A stretch of 64,000 nucleotides of DNA from Bin87 sp965204905 (GCA_965204905.1 OZ242042.1:1240001-1304000); one strand, 5' to 3'; numbered from the stretch's first letter, positions 50,613 through 58,760 are shown. Translations and numbers: made by a program. The notes: generated from the letters alone by a model not told the origin.

Positions 50613-50845
50613 TCCGGCTTTCCCCACCGCACAAAGTTAGAGGCCGGAACCCGATAAACAGTCGGTGTTCCGGCCTCTCTTTTCTCCCATCGATGTTGCC
50701 GCTGGATCCGTCTGTGCCCGGTCCCTTCCGCCTTTTTCGGGAGCGCCTTGGCTGCGCTGCTTTCCGGCGGTTTGGCGTTGTCAGCGCCAATTGCGGCCCG
50801 CTCGATGCGGTTCCGCCCCTGTTGGCGGTGCCGCGGTGTCGTCAC
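50576..50845 (-). CDS. Possible translationally coupled small basic ORF
   Basis: A GTG at 50845 overlaps the stop of the 25-codon ORF at 50842 (GTGA) and opens 89 codons. The product is basic and low in hydrophobic residues (NAKPPESSAAKALPKKAEGT), so it would be disordered or RNA-binding. The end overlaps the 3' part of mocA and the terminator hairpin. It is listed only because of the coupled start; I see no family. Confidence 0.25.
   Translation of the reverse strand: MTTPRHRQQGRNRIERAAIGADNAKPPESSAAKALPKKAEGTGHRRIQRQHRWEKREAGTPTVYRVPASNFVRWGKPDYLTDLDSASAA
50640..50686 (+). terminator. Strong intrinsic terminator after mocA
   Basis: GAGGCCGGAAC (50640-50650) pairs with GTTCCGGCCTC (50667-50677) and is followed by TCTTTTCTCC. 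Confidence 0.85.
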
Positions 50846-50919
50846 ACTGCGTCGGCTCCGCCAACGGGGCGGTTACAAGGGAATTGCCAACTATGGTTCA
50901 GCGTTATCAGCGAAACCAC
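50842..50919 (-). CDS. Possible 25-residue ORF or leader peptide
   Basis: A perfect AGGAGG (50926-50931, reverse strand) lies six bases before GTG 50919, which opens 25 codons (MVSLITLNHSWQFPCNRPVG then GADAV). A good promoter lies 86 bases upstream. Such a strong initiation site for a short peptide suggests a leader or small protein, or the intact start of a broken gene. Confidence 0.35.
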   Translation of the reverse strand: MVSLITLNHSWQFPCNRPVGGADAV

Positions 50920-51465
50920 TTCTAACCTCCTGTGATGACGACGGCGGTTTGCCATCGGGTTTCCGGTGTGTGGGGGTTCCCTGCAACCCCAGCACCTTGA
51001 ATACATACTATAACGTATCGTGATGCTTGTCAACACCCATTGACGTGCAATTTTCAGGCGAATTTGCCGAAGCCATAACCGCGCTCTTTTCACCCTTCTG
51101 TGACACCCTCCTCCTTGCCCCCACGCGCCACCTGTCCATACCATATTTAACTATCTAACCGTCCTACTCCATCACGATTAACCCATCCGCCCGCGCATGT
51201 AGCCTGCCGCCCGCTCATGGTGCGAAACGTCCGCCTTTGGAGGAAGCCTATCGAACCACTAGCCCGTCCAGTACCCGCCCCCAAAACCTCCCACCGGCCC
51301 GCCAAAACCGTCATTTTCATTCTCAAAACCGCCCAATCCGCCCCCATTCTGCCCCCATCACCGGCTCCCGGCCCTACTCAAATGACCAGAAATGAGCGGA
51401 AATGAGCGGGATTCCGCCAAATTCGCCACCATCCCGCCCCTCGCCGTCATTCCCGCACCCCCACC
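50920..51465. other. Intergenic region with no recognised gene
   Basis: It holds the reverse-strand promoter at 51005-51033 and then a pyrimidine-rich stretch (about 51080-51400) with many CCCGCCC-like runs and a direct repeat AATGAGCGGA/AATGAGCGGG near 51391-51411. No gene is seen on either strand. Confidence 0.5.
51005..51033 (-). promoter_or_regulatory. Reverse-strand promoter of unknown transcript
   Basis: A perfect TTGACA (51028-51033), 17-base spacer and TAGTAT (51005-51010); TATAGT (51007-51012) is an alternative -10. It points into the stretch with the 25-residue ORF. Confidence 0.6.
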
Positions 51466-51492
51466 GTCATTCCCGCGAAAGCGGGAATCCAG
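51466..51492. repeat. GTCATTCCCGCGAAAGCGGG palindrome
   Basis: Identical to the element at 38645. A half copy (GTCATTCCCGCACCCCC) lies just before it at 51446. Confidence 0.85.
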
Positions 51493-51509
51493 ACCTCAGA
51501 GGCAACCCT

Positions 51510-51833
51510 ATGACCATCTCCCAAATCCGCAGCCGCATCAACGCCCTCAAGCGCAAGTTCGCCCCCGAACTGGCCATCCTCAAGCTCCGACGCATCGCCG
51601 AAGCCGTCTCCGAAGACTGGGACCCCTCCGAACCCCCGGAACCCGCCGAAGTCATCGGGCGTATCGCCGATGCCGGCTTCCGACTCCCTAGATTTATGTG
51701 GCTTCGCCGCTACCTCGATGACATCCGACGCCAGGAGGACGTCCCCGAGCCTGAATCAATCGTCCTCCAACTGCTCCCCTGGGCCGACCACAAACGCTAC
51801 CGCGCCTTGCTCCTCCAGGAGCTGCCCGCCTAA
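51510..51833 (+). CDS. Small helical protein, hypothetical
   Basis: A 107-residue protein (SQIRSRINALKRKFAPELAI, IRRQEDVPEPESIVLQLLPW). It is rich in charged helices and unrecognised. The ATG at 51510 is used because upstream in-frame codons (HSRESGNPDLRGNP) come from the palindromic repeat. It seems real from its codon usage, but no role is known. Confidence 0.5.
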   Translation: MTISQIRSRINALKRKFAPELAILKLRRIAEAVSEDWDPSEPPEPAEVIGRIADAGFRLPRFMWLRRYLDDIRRQEDVPEPESIVLQLLPWADHKRYRALLLQELPA

Positions 51834-51871
51834 CGCGGTAGGCCACGCCCGTCATACCACCCATCCATATG

Positions 51872-51997
51872 CCATTCCCGCGAAAGAACAGCCTGCCCCG
51901 TGCTCGACACGGGGCCACCCCGTACATGATACGGGGCGGGAATCCGGAACGCCTTTGGTGTAAAGTATTCTAGATTCCGGCTCAAAGCCGGAACGAC
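51872..51997. repeat. Mosaic of GTCATTCC-type inverted repeats
   Basis: CATTCCCGCGAAAGAACAGC, a CCTGCCCCGTGCTCGACACG core with a doubled CGGGG arm, then GGGCGGGAATCC; a separate hairpin ATTCCGGCT/AGCCGGAAC follows at 51974-51994. Confidence 0.7.
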
Positions 51998-52038
51998 CGC
52001 ATGGGCCTATAGCGTTTGAAACAGGAGAAGCCGTAGCC

Positions 52039-53238
52039 ATGAGCGAAATCACCGGCAACGGAACTGCGCCAACCCCGACGGTTCCCAGCGTGTACGGCGA
52101 CGACGGAGTGACCATCATCGGCATGATCGGTGTGGTGCGTGAAGCCGCCGCCAACCAGGGCGCGACCCTCAGCCTCTTCGGAGGAGGCATCAATCCCGGG
52201 GCCGAAGTCCCCTCCGGCGTTGATCCCGACTACATACTCGATTTCGCCCGGACCCACGAAGACGCCGGGTTCGATATGGTGTTGACCGGCTACTCATCGT
52301 CAACCCCCGACGGTTTTGAAGTCGCCGGCTACGCCGCCGCGCACACCGACCGACTGGGCTACCTGATCGCCCACCGGCCCGGCTTCGTCGCGCCGACGCT
52401 GGCCGCCCGCAAAGCCGCCACTTTGGACCAGCTAACCAACGGACGTATCGCGCTGCACATCATCACCGGCGGCAACGACGTTGAGCAGCGGCAGGATGGC
52501 GACTGGCTCGACCACGATGCCCGCTACCGCCGCACTGACGAGTACCTGTCAGTAATGCGCCGCATCTGGACCGAACACGAGCCCTTCGACCATGAGGGTG
52601 AGTTCTACCGTTTTCAGGACGCCTACAGCCAGGCGAGGTGTCGCCAGCAACCCCACGTCCCTCTGTTTTTCGGCGGCGCTTCCGACATCGCGCTGGACGT
52701 TGCCAGCCGCCGCGCGGATCTTTTCGCGCTGTGGGGAGAACCTCGCGCTTCCATTGCACAACGCATCGCAGACGTTAAAAGCCGCGTTGCTGCCGCCGGC
52801 CGGGATCCGTCTGAAATTCGATTCAGCCTGTCGGCCCGTCCTATCCTGGCTGACACCGAGGAAAGGGCCTGGGAACGCGCGGACCGCATCCTGGCCAGCA
52901 TCAAGCAAGCCACCGCCGGCCGAATCACGCCGGGCGTACCCACGCGCCCGCAGTCCGAAGGGGCGTGGCGTCTGCTGCGCTTTGCCGCAGAGGGCAATGT
53001 CCACGACGAACGGCTCTGGATGCCGATAGCCGCTGCCAGCGGCGCATCCGGCAGCACCACTTGCCTGGTCGGTACGCCTCGCCAGGTCGCCGATTCGTTG
53101 CTGGCGTACTACGATCTCGGCTGCACCGCGTTCATCATCCGCGGATTTGATCCCCTTGCCGACGCCGCCGATTATGGCGGAGAGCTCATCCCCCTCGTCC
53201 GCGAAGGAGTCGCGGCGCGGCGCAAGAGGTGGGTATGA
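52039..53238 (+). CDS. Luciferase-like flavin monooxygenase, alkanesulfonate type
   Basis: A 399-residue LLM-class protein. LDFARTHEDAGFDMVLTGYS, AHRPGFVAPTLAARKAATLD, NGRIALHIITGGND and PLFFGGASDIALDVASRRAD agree well with SsuD-type FMNH2-dependent monooxygenases that release sulfite from alkanesulfonates. Other SsuD-like proteins use different substrates, so desulfonation is a good guess only. No ssu transport genes are near. It shares a four-base overlap with the next gene. Confidence 0.85.
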   Translation: MSEITGNGTAPTPTVPSVYGDDGVTIIGMIGVVREAAANQGATLSLFGGGINPGAEVPSGVDPDYILDFARTHEDAGFDMVLTGYSSSTPDGFEVAGYAAAHTDRLGYLIAHRPGFVAPTLAARKAATLDQLTNGRIALHIITGGNDVEQRQDGDWLDHDARYRRTDEYLSVMRRIWTEHEPFDHEGEFYRFQDAYSQARCRQQPHVPLFFGGASDIALDVASRRADLFALWGEPRASIAQRIADVKSRVAAAGRDPSEIRFSLSARPILADTEERAWERADRILASIKQATAGRITPGVPTRPQSEGAWRLLRFAAEGNVHDERLWMPIAAASGASGSTTCLVGTPRQVADSLLAYYDLGCTAFIIRGFDPLADAADYGGELIPLVREGVAARRKRWV

Positions 53239-53723
53239 CCGACGAATCGCCGCTGTCGGTCTTATGGGACTTGGCGGAGATCCTGTGGCTGCCGTTGCTC
53301 GTCGGGTTGGTTGTAGCAGGCGTAACCTGGCTGATCTGGTACTATACGTCTATACCGTGTGCGCCTGAATTGGCTGGATCGCATTACTGCAACCCGTCGC
53401 CAGTTGCGAAGTACATCAACGCGGAAATTTGGACGCGGTGTTTGACGCTGGGGACGCTGTCTGGCGGGCTCATCGGAGGAGGTGTGAATTACGCGATGTT
53501 TAGCAGAGAGCGAGCGGCACGTATCGCCGCTGAAACCATTGCCGCGGAAGAGCGCAAGCTACGCGAAGAAGAACGCAAGCTACGCGAAGCAGACCGTCAA
53601 CGCATCGACCAATTGGTCGTACAATTTGGCGAAACGCAGCAGGCAATGCTATCTGCCATCACTGCATTAACCGCGGAAGTGTCGGAACTCCGCCGTCAGC
53701 GCAACGGTGAAAGCGGTCATTAA
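53235..53723 (+). CDS. Small membrane protein with coiled coil, hypothetical
   Basis: A 162-residue protein. Two membrane segments (LWLPLLVGLVVAGVTWLIWY, about 18-37, and a glycine-rich one near 70-86) are followed by a long charged coiled coil (about 90-145) with a short repeat (EERKLREEERKLREA). It starts at an ATG that overlaps the stop of the monooxygenase gene (ATGA), so the two are translationally coupled. No family is recognised. Confidence 0.6.
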   Translation: MTDESPLSVLWDLAEILWLPLLVGLVVAGVTWLIWYYTSIPCAPELAGSHYCNPSPVAKYINAEIWTRCLTLGTLSGGLIGGGVNYAMFSRERAARIAAETIAAEERKLREEERKLREADRQRIDQLVVQFGETQQAMLSAITALTAEVSELRRQRNGESGH

Positions 53724-53740
53724 CCAGTCGAGGTTCACAC

Positions 53741-54952
53741 ATGGTCGATTATGCATCCCTATTCTCCAACAACCTTCCCCGCTCGGTGTCAACGCCCGAG
53801 GGAAGCAACGCCCAGGTGAAGTACATCTTTTCCATCACCAACGCGGTGCCCGAAGTCATCAACGCGCAGAATTATCTTGACGCGATCCGCGCCGGACTCG
53901 AATCCGGCGGTCCCAACTCGTTGGCGGCATACCCTCCGCCCACGGGACATAACGGCCTGCGCGAACTGGTGGCGGAGCGGCTGGCTGCCAATCGTGGGTT
54001 CAGTGCCTCGCCCGATGATGTCTTCATCTCAGACGGAGCCGGCGGAGCCATCAACATCATACTGGACTCGTTCATCAATCCTGGCGACGCAATACTGGTG
54101 GAGGAATTTACCTACATGGGTAGCCTCCGCATGATGCTGGAGCGCGGCGCGGAACCCATCCACGTCCTCTGCGACGAGGACGGTATGCTGCCCGATGCCC
54201 TGGAAGATGCCTTGGCTTCCCTGGCCAGCGTTGGGCGCAAGCCCAAGTTCGTATGGATGATTCCGGTGTACCAGAACCCGTTGGGATTTACGCCACCTGA
54301 ATCCCGCCGCCGCGCGTTGCTGGACATCGCGCAGCGGTACAACGTCCCGGTCCTGGAGAACGAGTCCTACGCCGACTTCCGCATCGATGGTGATCCGCTG
54401 CCAACCGCCTTCTCCGGCCTCAGCGACCAGGGCGACATCATGTACGTGTCGTCCTTCACCAAGCTCTTGGGCTGCGGGCTGCGTGTGGGATTTGGGGTGC
54501 TGCCGCCTGCCGTCCGCGCGGCTCTGCCGCAGGTCAATGCCGAAAACCTTCCGCGCCGGGGTGTCAGCCATCTCGCCACAATGATGGTGTACGAATACCT
54601 GCGCGAGCATGAAGCCGAGCACATCGAAACCGTCCGAAGCGCTCTGCAAGTCCGCCGCGACGCCATGTTGGATGCTTTGCAACAGAACTTCCCGGCGTTC
54701 TGCGAATGGACCCATCCGCAGGGAGGGATGCTGGTGTTCGTGCGCCTGCCGGAGGGGGCTGACACCTGGGCCACGCTGAAAAAAGCCACGGAGCGCGATG
54801 TGAAATACAACCCCGGCGGAGTCTTCCGGGCCGACCGGGATCGTAACAACTACCTGCGGCTTACCTACAGCCACAACTCCCCGGATGAGATCCGTGAGGG
54901 AGTTGCCCGTCTGGCGGAGTTGTTCCGAGAGGAAGGTTACTTCGAAGGTTAG
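53741..54952 (+). CDS. PLP-dependent aminotransferase, class I (LysN/MocR-like)
   Basis: A 403-residue fold type I enzyme. YPPPTGHNGLRELVAERLAA, ISDGAGGAINIILDSFINPG, YQNPLGFTPPESRRRALLDI and the PLP lysine K241 in SSFTKLLGCGLRVGF are seen. This is the layout of 2-aminoadipate/valine-type aminotransferases without the GntR domain of MocR. Substrate unknown. It lies 17 bases behind the coiled-coil gene, so the three may be one transcript. Confidence 0.87.
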   Translation: MVDYASLFSNNLPRSVSTPEGSNAQVKYIFSITNAVPEVINAQNYLDAIRAGLESGGPNSLAAYPPPTGHNGLRELVAERLAANRGFSASPDDVFISDGAGGAINIILDSFINPGDAILVEEFTYMGSLRMMLERGAEPIHVLCDEDGMLPDALEDALASLASVGRKPKFVWMIPVYQNPLGFTPPESRRRALLDIAQRYNVPVLENESYADFRIDGDPLPTAFSGLSDQGDIMYVSSFTKLLGCGLRVGFGVLPPAVRAALPQVNAENLPRRGVSHLATMMVYEYLREHEAEHIETVRSALQVRRDAMLDALQQNFPAFCEWTHPQGGMLVFVRLPEGADTWATLKKATERDVKYNPGGVFRADRDRNNYLRLTYSHNSPDEIREGVARLAELFREEGYFEG

Positions 54953-54964
54953 GGTAACCGGGCG

Positions 54965-55453
54965 TTAGCCTCTCAGGCGCGCCCGTTCTCTTCCCTCAAT
55001 GAAATGAATTGCCTCATCCGCATTTATCCGTCCCACGGGACCACTCGCGTACATGGCGCCTAGCACAGTCCCACCGCGTCCCAGCAGGAATTCAGTGGGC
55101 TGAATGTAGCCGCCGCGATCTTCGGACCACCAGGAACCCAATAGATCCGCGTCTTCTCTAGTAACGCCATACGCCATGGGGAAAGACACCCCGGACTTTT
55201 CGGCCATCTCCTGAACGACTTCCTTCGGTTCGACGCTGGCGCCGATCATAGTGAGCCCCATCTCGGCCAGCGCATCCTTCTGCGATTCCCAAGCGGCTAA
55301 CTGCCGCGAGCAATAGGGTCACCACACTCCACGGTAGAACATCACTGCCAAATACCGTGAGGACATGTCCCCCGGCAGCTCCAGCGTGTTCCCGTCAATC
55401 AGGTTGAGCGTAATCGGCGGCAGTCGGTCGCCTTGTTGCAGTTTCTCGCCCAT
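54965..55453 (-). CDS. Probable selenoprotein: peroxiredoxin-like (AhpC/TSA) protein with in-frame TGA
   Basis: From ATG 55453 the frame runs to the stop at 54965 with a single internal TGA at 55319-55321, codon 45 of 162. It reads LAVMFYRGVW-U-PYCSRQLAAWE, where family members have FYRGHWCPYCRRQL. The TGA thus falls exactly on the redox-active first cysteine of C-x-x-C. The domain continues after it (GLTMIGASVEPKEVVQEMAE, SFPMAYGVTREDADLLGSWW). Substrates may be peroxides or disulfides. GGGAG precedes the ATG. Without recoding only the last 98 residues would be called. A nonsense mutation is possible but less likely at that exact residue. Confidence 0.88.
55288..55321 (-). promoter_or_regulatory. 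Candidate bacterial SECIS element of the peroxiredoxin-like gene
   Basis: Reverse strand: eleven bases after the TGA, GCGGC (55303-55307) pairs with GCCGC (55293-55297) around AGTTA; CCC just after the TGA (55316-55318) can pair with GGG (55288-55290). The 11-base distance fits the known spacing between UGA and the upper SECIS stem in E. coli. Confidence 0.6.
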
Positions 55454-55477
55454 AGCGATGCTCCCTTCGTCGGCCTG

Positions 55478-55960
55478 TCAACTCTGCGGACGTTCCGGCC
55501 AGAACAGTTCGTAAAGACGCTCCGATAGTTCCTCGCACAGTTCCAGCCCGTCGGTAACTTCTTCAGTGGACTGTTCATCCTCGTAGAAGTTGCTATGCAA
55601 AACGCGGGCGATATTGAAGGAATTGTTAATCCATCTGCGCGTGTTGATGTCGCCAGACTCGTCCACCAGTCCGGACAACTGCCGAACCACCTCCCAAATG
55701 GAACGGTGCTGGTGAATGATGCCGCCGTGCCGCGCGCTGACCGCCTTTACGGTTTCGGCTACCATACCCCACGCCTTGTTGGACGCCTGCGGCAAGTCGC
55801 CGTCCTCTCGCAAGTGCCTCCACGCGCTGGCGCGGAAGTTCCGGCTGAGACTGGCGTATTTTTCCGGCGTCCGGCCGGCATCGTCGGGCTGAGCGCGATC
55901 ACGGGCGGCGTCCAGCCCTCGGGCTACGGCGGCGGCGATGGCGTCATCGGCGAATGTCAC
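55478..55960 (-). CDS. Helical protein, HEPN/PaREP1-like, hypothetical
   Basis: A 160-residue all-helical protein. DLPQASNKAWGMVAETVKAV, HRSIWEVVRQLSGLVDESGD and FNIARVLHSNFYEDEQSTEE resemble the PaREP1/HEPN-like families, whose members include RNases and toxins; the match is by overall pattern only. I use GTG 55960, two bases after the monooxygenase stop; a start at 56014 would overlap that gene. Translation is probably coupled. Confidence 0.55.
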   Translation of the reverse strand: MTFADDAIAAAVARGLDAARDRAQPDDAGRTPEKYASLSRNFRASAWRHLREDGDLPQASNKAWGMVAETVKAVSARHGGIIHQHRSIWEVVRQLSGLVDESGDINTRRWINNSFNIARVLHSNFYEDEQSTEEVTDGLELCEELSERLYELFWPERPQS

Positions 55961-55962
55961 GG

Positions 55963-57186
55963 CTAATTCCCAACCGCTTCCGCGGTTTCGGACTTGAGCT
56001 TCTCCGGCCACCACGGGTCATCGTATTCGTTGAACAGACCCTTCATGTGGGGCATAACCTCGTTGGCGAACAGGTCTGTGTTCTTCTTGACCAGTTCCGG
56101 CGGCATACTGCCGATTTGCAGCAGCACCATCAGGTGGCCGATCCGCAGCAACTCGCAGGCTTCGGTAAGCTTGCGCCGTACGGTTTCGGGGCTGCCGCCG
56201 ATAACGTGTCCCTGCTCGATGTAGTCTTTCCAGCTGTTTTCCTTGGCCGTCCGCTGGGCCTCTTCGCCCATCTGGGGCCGCAACGACTTGCGGATGGAAT
56301 CCAGCGAACGATAACCAGGGGATTCGGCGAATGGCGGGTACACGCGCAACATCTTTTCGTAGAAGTACTTGACGTGTTCCTCGTAGTCCTGCTCCGCCTG
56401 CTCGTCGGTCTCTGAAACGCAGACCAGTTGTAGGAATCCTAAGCGGTGCGGGTTGTCGTCAATGCCCCGCTCGGCGACCCGTTCCCAGTAGCCCTTCACG
56501 ATGTTGTGCCCGCGCAGGTAACCGTAGTAGGACAGGTAGCAGTACACGTAGTCCCGGTCCAGCACCCAGTCCCACGTCTCCAGGCTGCCGGATCCGGGCA
56601 CCCAAACCGGCGGGTGCGGCTCCTGCATGGGCCGTGGCCAGATACTGATGTAGCGCAGCTTGTTGTATTTGCCGTTGAAAATCGTGGGATGGTGCTGTGT
56701 CCAGGCTTGCATGACCACATCATGAGCCTCGGTGTGCCGGTCGCGCAGTGTGATCGGAACCTGACCGTATGAGAACGTCGTGTCCATGGACGTCCCCACC
56801 GGGAACCCGGCTACTAGTCGTCCGCCCGAGATAACGTCAATCATCGCCATCTCTTCGGCGACACGGACCGGAGGGTTGTAGAGCGCCAGGCTGTTGCCCA
56901 GCACGATCACGGCGCCGTTGTTGGTGCTGTTGGCCAGTACCGAGGCGATGAGGTTGGGCGACGGCATGATGCCGTAGGCGTTGTTGTGGTGCTCGTTGAC
57001 GCAAATTCCATCGAAACCCACCTCGTCGGCGTACCGCAACTGGTCGATGTATTGAGCGTAATACTCGTTGCCTTTGGCGGGATCGAAATTCTCGTTAGGC
57101 AGATCAACCCAGGCGGAATGATGCTGCTCGGCGAAATCGTCGGGCAGGTCCTGGTAGGGCATCAGGTGGAAAAAGGAAACTTTCAT
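55963..57186 (-). CDS. Luciferase-like flavin monooxygenase
   Basis: A 407-residue LLM-class oxidoreductase. YIDQLRYADEVGFDGICVNE, then EHHNNAYGIMPSPNLIASVL, VAEEMAMIDVISGGRLVAGF and VPGSGSLETWDWV are the usual TIM-barrel and FMN-site motifs. Only about the fold is shared with the protein at 52039; this one is closer to bacterial luciferase and limonene monooxygenase-like groups. Its flavin reductase partner could be the protein at 61282, but they are not linked. Confidence 0.87.
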   Translation of the reverse strand: MKVSFFHLMPYQDLPDDFAEQHHSAWVDLPNENFDPAKGNEYYAQYIDQLRYADEVGFDGICVNEHHNNAYGIMPSPNLIASVLANSTNNGAVIVLGNSLALYNPPVRVAEEMAMIDVISGGRLVAGFPVGTSMDTTFSYGQVPITLRDRHTEAHDVVMQAWTQHHPTIFNGKYNKLRYISIWPRPMQEPHPPVWVPGSGSLETWDWVLDRDYVYCYLSYYGYLRGHNIVKGYWERVAERGIDDNPHRLGFLQLVCVSETDEQAEQDYEEHVKYFYEKMLRVYPPFAESPGYRSLDSIRKSLRPQMGEEAQRTAKENSWKDYIEQGHVIGGSPETVRRKLTEACELLRIGHLMVLLQIGSMPPELVKKNTDLFANEVMPHMKGLFNEYDDPWWPEKLKSETAEAVGN

Positions 57187-57255
57187 AATTGCGAATCCTC
57201 GGCGGCAACGGCGTACTGGTCAGGGATTTTTGGATTGTAGCATAGCCTGATGGAG

Positions 57256-57846
57256 CTACTGCGCCGGGCTGGCCGGCGGGGGGAAGAGATCGGTCACCGG
57301 GCAGGCGAAACCGGGCAATACGGGTTCTGCGGTGACGGTATCGCTGTAGCGGAACACCGTGGCCCGATCGGGCCACAGCGCAATGATAGTGCGATGTGGG
57401 GGGATTACCAGCCAAACCAGTTGCACTCCAGCCGCGAAGTATTCCTCCACCTTGTCCCAAACGTCCAGCGTCATATTGTTGGGAGAGATGACTTCCACCG
57501 CCATTATGGGCACCAGAGCCAGGATTGCTTCCGGGCCCGTAGGAAGATCGCCTTCTAAGACCGCCAAGTCAGGACGTCGAGTGCGGTTACGGTTTGCGCC
57601 TACGTCGAACAGAGCTTCCGCGAAAACTCTAATCGGAAGGCGATTTTCCGTCCGCTGTTCCAAAGCCCGCCATATAAGACGAACCACCTCGGCGTGAATG
57701 AGCATCTCCGGTGTCATGCCCATTTCATCACCATCCCACACGTGCTTTTTGACGATGCGGCCATCAAGCAACTCGCAGCCTCGGGTAATGTCTCTGGGCA
57801 GGGCAACGAATTCTTCCCAAGAGTACAGCTGTTCGGTGGTAGTCAT
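57256..57846 (-). CDS. Uma2-family putative endonuclease (subfamily B, copy 3)
   Basis: A 196-residue Uma2 protein. RPDLAVLEGDLPTGPEAILA precedes the core IMAVEVISPNNMTLDVWDKV with E and K of the PD-(D/E)xK site, then FAAGVQLVWLVIPPHRTIIA. MTTTEQLYSWEEFVALPRDI is the family start. Although the same length as the tandem pair at 27.7-29.0 kb, it is more diverged. It lies alone between the monooxygenase and the hydrolase. Confidence 0.83.
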   Translation of the reverse strand: MTTTEQLYSWEEFVALPRDITRGCELLDGRIVKKHVWDGDEMGMTPEMLIHAEVVRLIWRALEQRTENRLPIRVFAEALFDVGANRNRTRRPDLAVLEGDLPTGPEAILALVPIMAVEVISPNNMTLDVWDKVEEYFAAGVQLVWLVIPPHRTIIALWPDRATVFRYSDTVTAEPVLPGFACPVTDLFPPPASPAQ

Positions 57847-57887
57847 CTGAACGCCCCGAATATTAGCGTGTGCCGGCGAAGCAGAGA

Positions 57888-58730
57888 TCAACCCGCGAGC
57901 CAGTTCTTGACCGCCGCGATGAAGTCAGCGGGGTTGTCCTCGAAGACCATGTGCCCGGCTCGCTCGATTTCCACCAGAGTGCCCTGCGCCAGCGTGTCGA
58001 TCATCTGCCGCGCCGTTTCTTCGGTCAGCAGGTCGGTTTCCGTGCCGCGTACCACCAGCGTCGGGCAGACGATGCGTTCCAGGGCCGGCCATAGATCCGC
58101 CGCTGGCGCCGCCGTGCCGTTGATGCGCTGTTCTCGGATGGCCGGATCAAATTTCCAACCGATTTTGCCGTCGGAGGTTTCGTAAGTCTGCCCGCCCAGG
58201 CGTCGCCGCATAACCGATTCGGACGCGAACCGGTTGCCGGTCTGGACGTGGGCCAGGGCGTCCTCGAAGTTGTCGAACTGGGGCGGCAAGCTCCGCAGTT
58301 CCTCGGTGATCCGGTTCCCGCCCGCCGGTTCGATGCGCGGGCCAATGTCCACAATGCAGAGACGCTCCAGTCGTTCCGGATTTTCGCCGGCGAAGGCCAT
58401 GCTGTTCCGGCCGCCCATGGAATGGCCAAATAGGATGAACTTGTCCAGCCCTATGGCGTCCACGAATCCAGCGAGGTCTGCGACAAAGGCGTCGGTGGAA
58501 TAGTCGCCGCCCGGAGCGTGGTCAGTGTCGCCCCGGCCTCGCTGGTCAAGAGCATACACGTGGTAGTCGCCGCATAGCGCTTCTGCCACGTCTTCCCAAA
58601 CTCGGGCGTGGCCGCGCAGTCCGTGCAATAGCACTAGGGGCGGAGCGCCCTCTGCGCCCCATTCCAGGTAGTGAATGTTGATTCCGTTGGCGGTCAGAGT
58701 TTTGCTGCTGGGTTGTACCTGTGTGGTCAT
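57888..58730 (-). CDS. Alpha/beta hydrolase
   Basis: A 280-residue alpha/beta hydrolase. LLHGLRGHARVWED is the oxyanion loop, S104 in FGHSMGGRNS is the nucleophile, RGTETDLLTEE holds the acid and ERAGHMVFEDNP the histidine. The family covers esterases, haloperoxidase-like enzymes and C-C hydrolases. It lies just downstream of the enoyl-CoA hydratase gene with a repeat between. Confidence 0.88.
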   Translation of the reverse strand: MTTQVQPSSKTLTANGINIHYLEWGAEGAPPLVLLHGLRGHARVWEDVAEALCGDYHVYALDQRGRGDTDHAPGGDYSTDAFVADLAGFVDAIGLDKFILFGHSMGGRNSMAFAGENPERLERLCIVDIGPRIEPAGGNRITEELRSLPPQFDNFEDALAHVQTGNRFASESVMRRRLGGQTYETSDGKIGWKFDPAIREQRINGTAAPAADLWPALERIVCPTLVVRGTETDLLTEETARQMIDTLAQGTLVEIERAGHMVFEDNPADFIAAVKNWLAG

Positions 58731-58760
58731 GGCGACTTCTCCTTGTCCGTAGTGTGTTCA

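Noticed and set aside
51402..51509. N-terminal extension of the 107-residue protein (with HSRESGNP)
   Set aside because: HSRESGNP is the translation of the GTCATTCCCGC palindrome; the ATG at 51510 is the more likely start.
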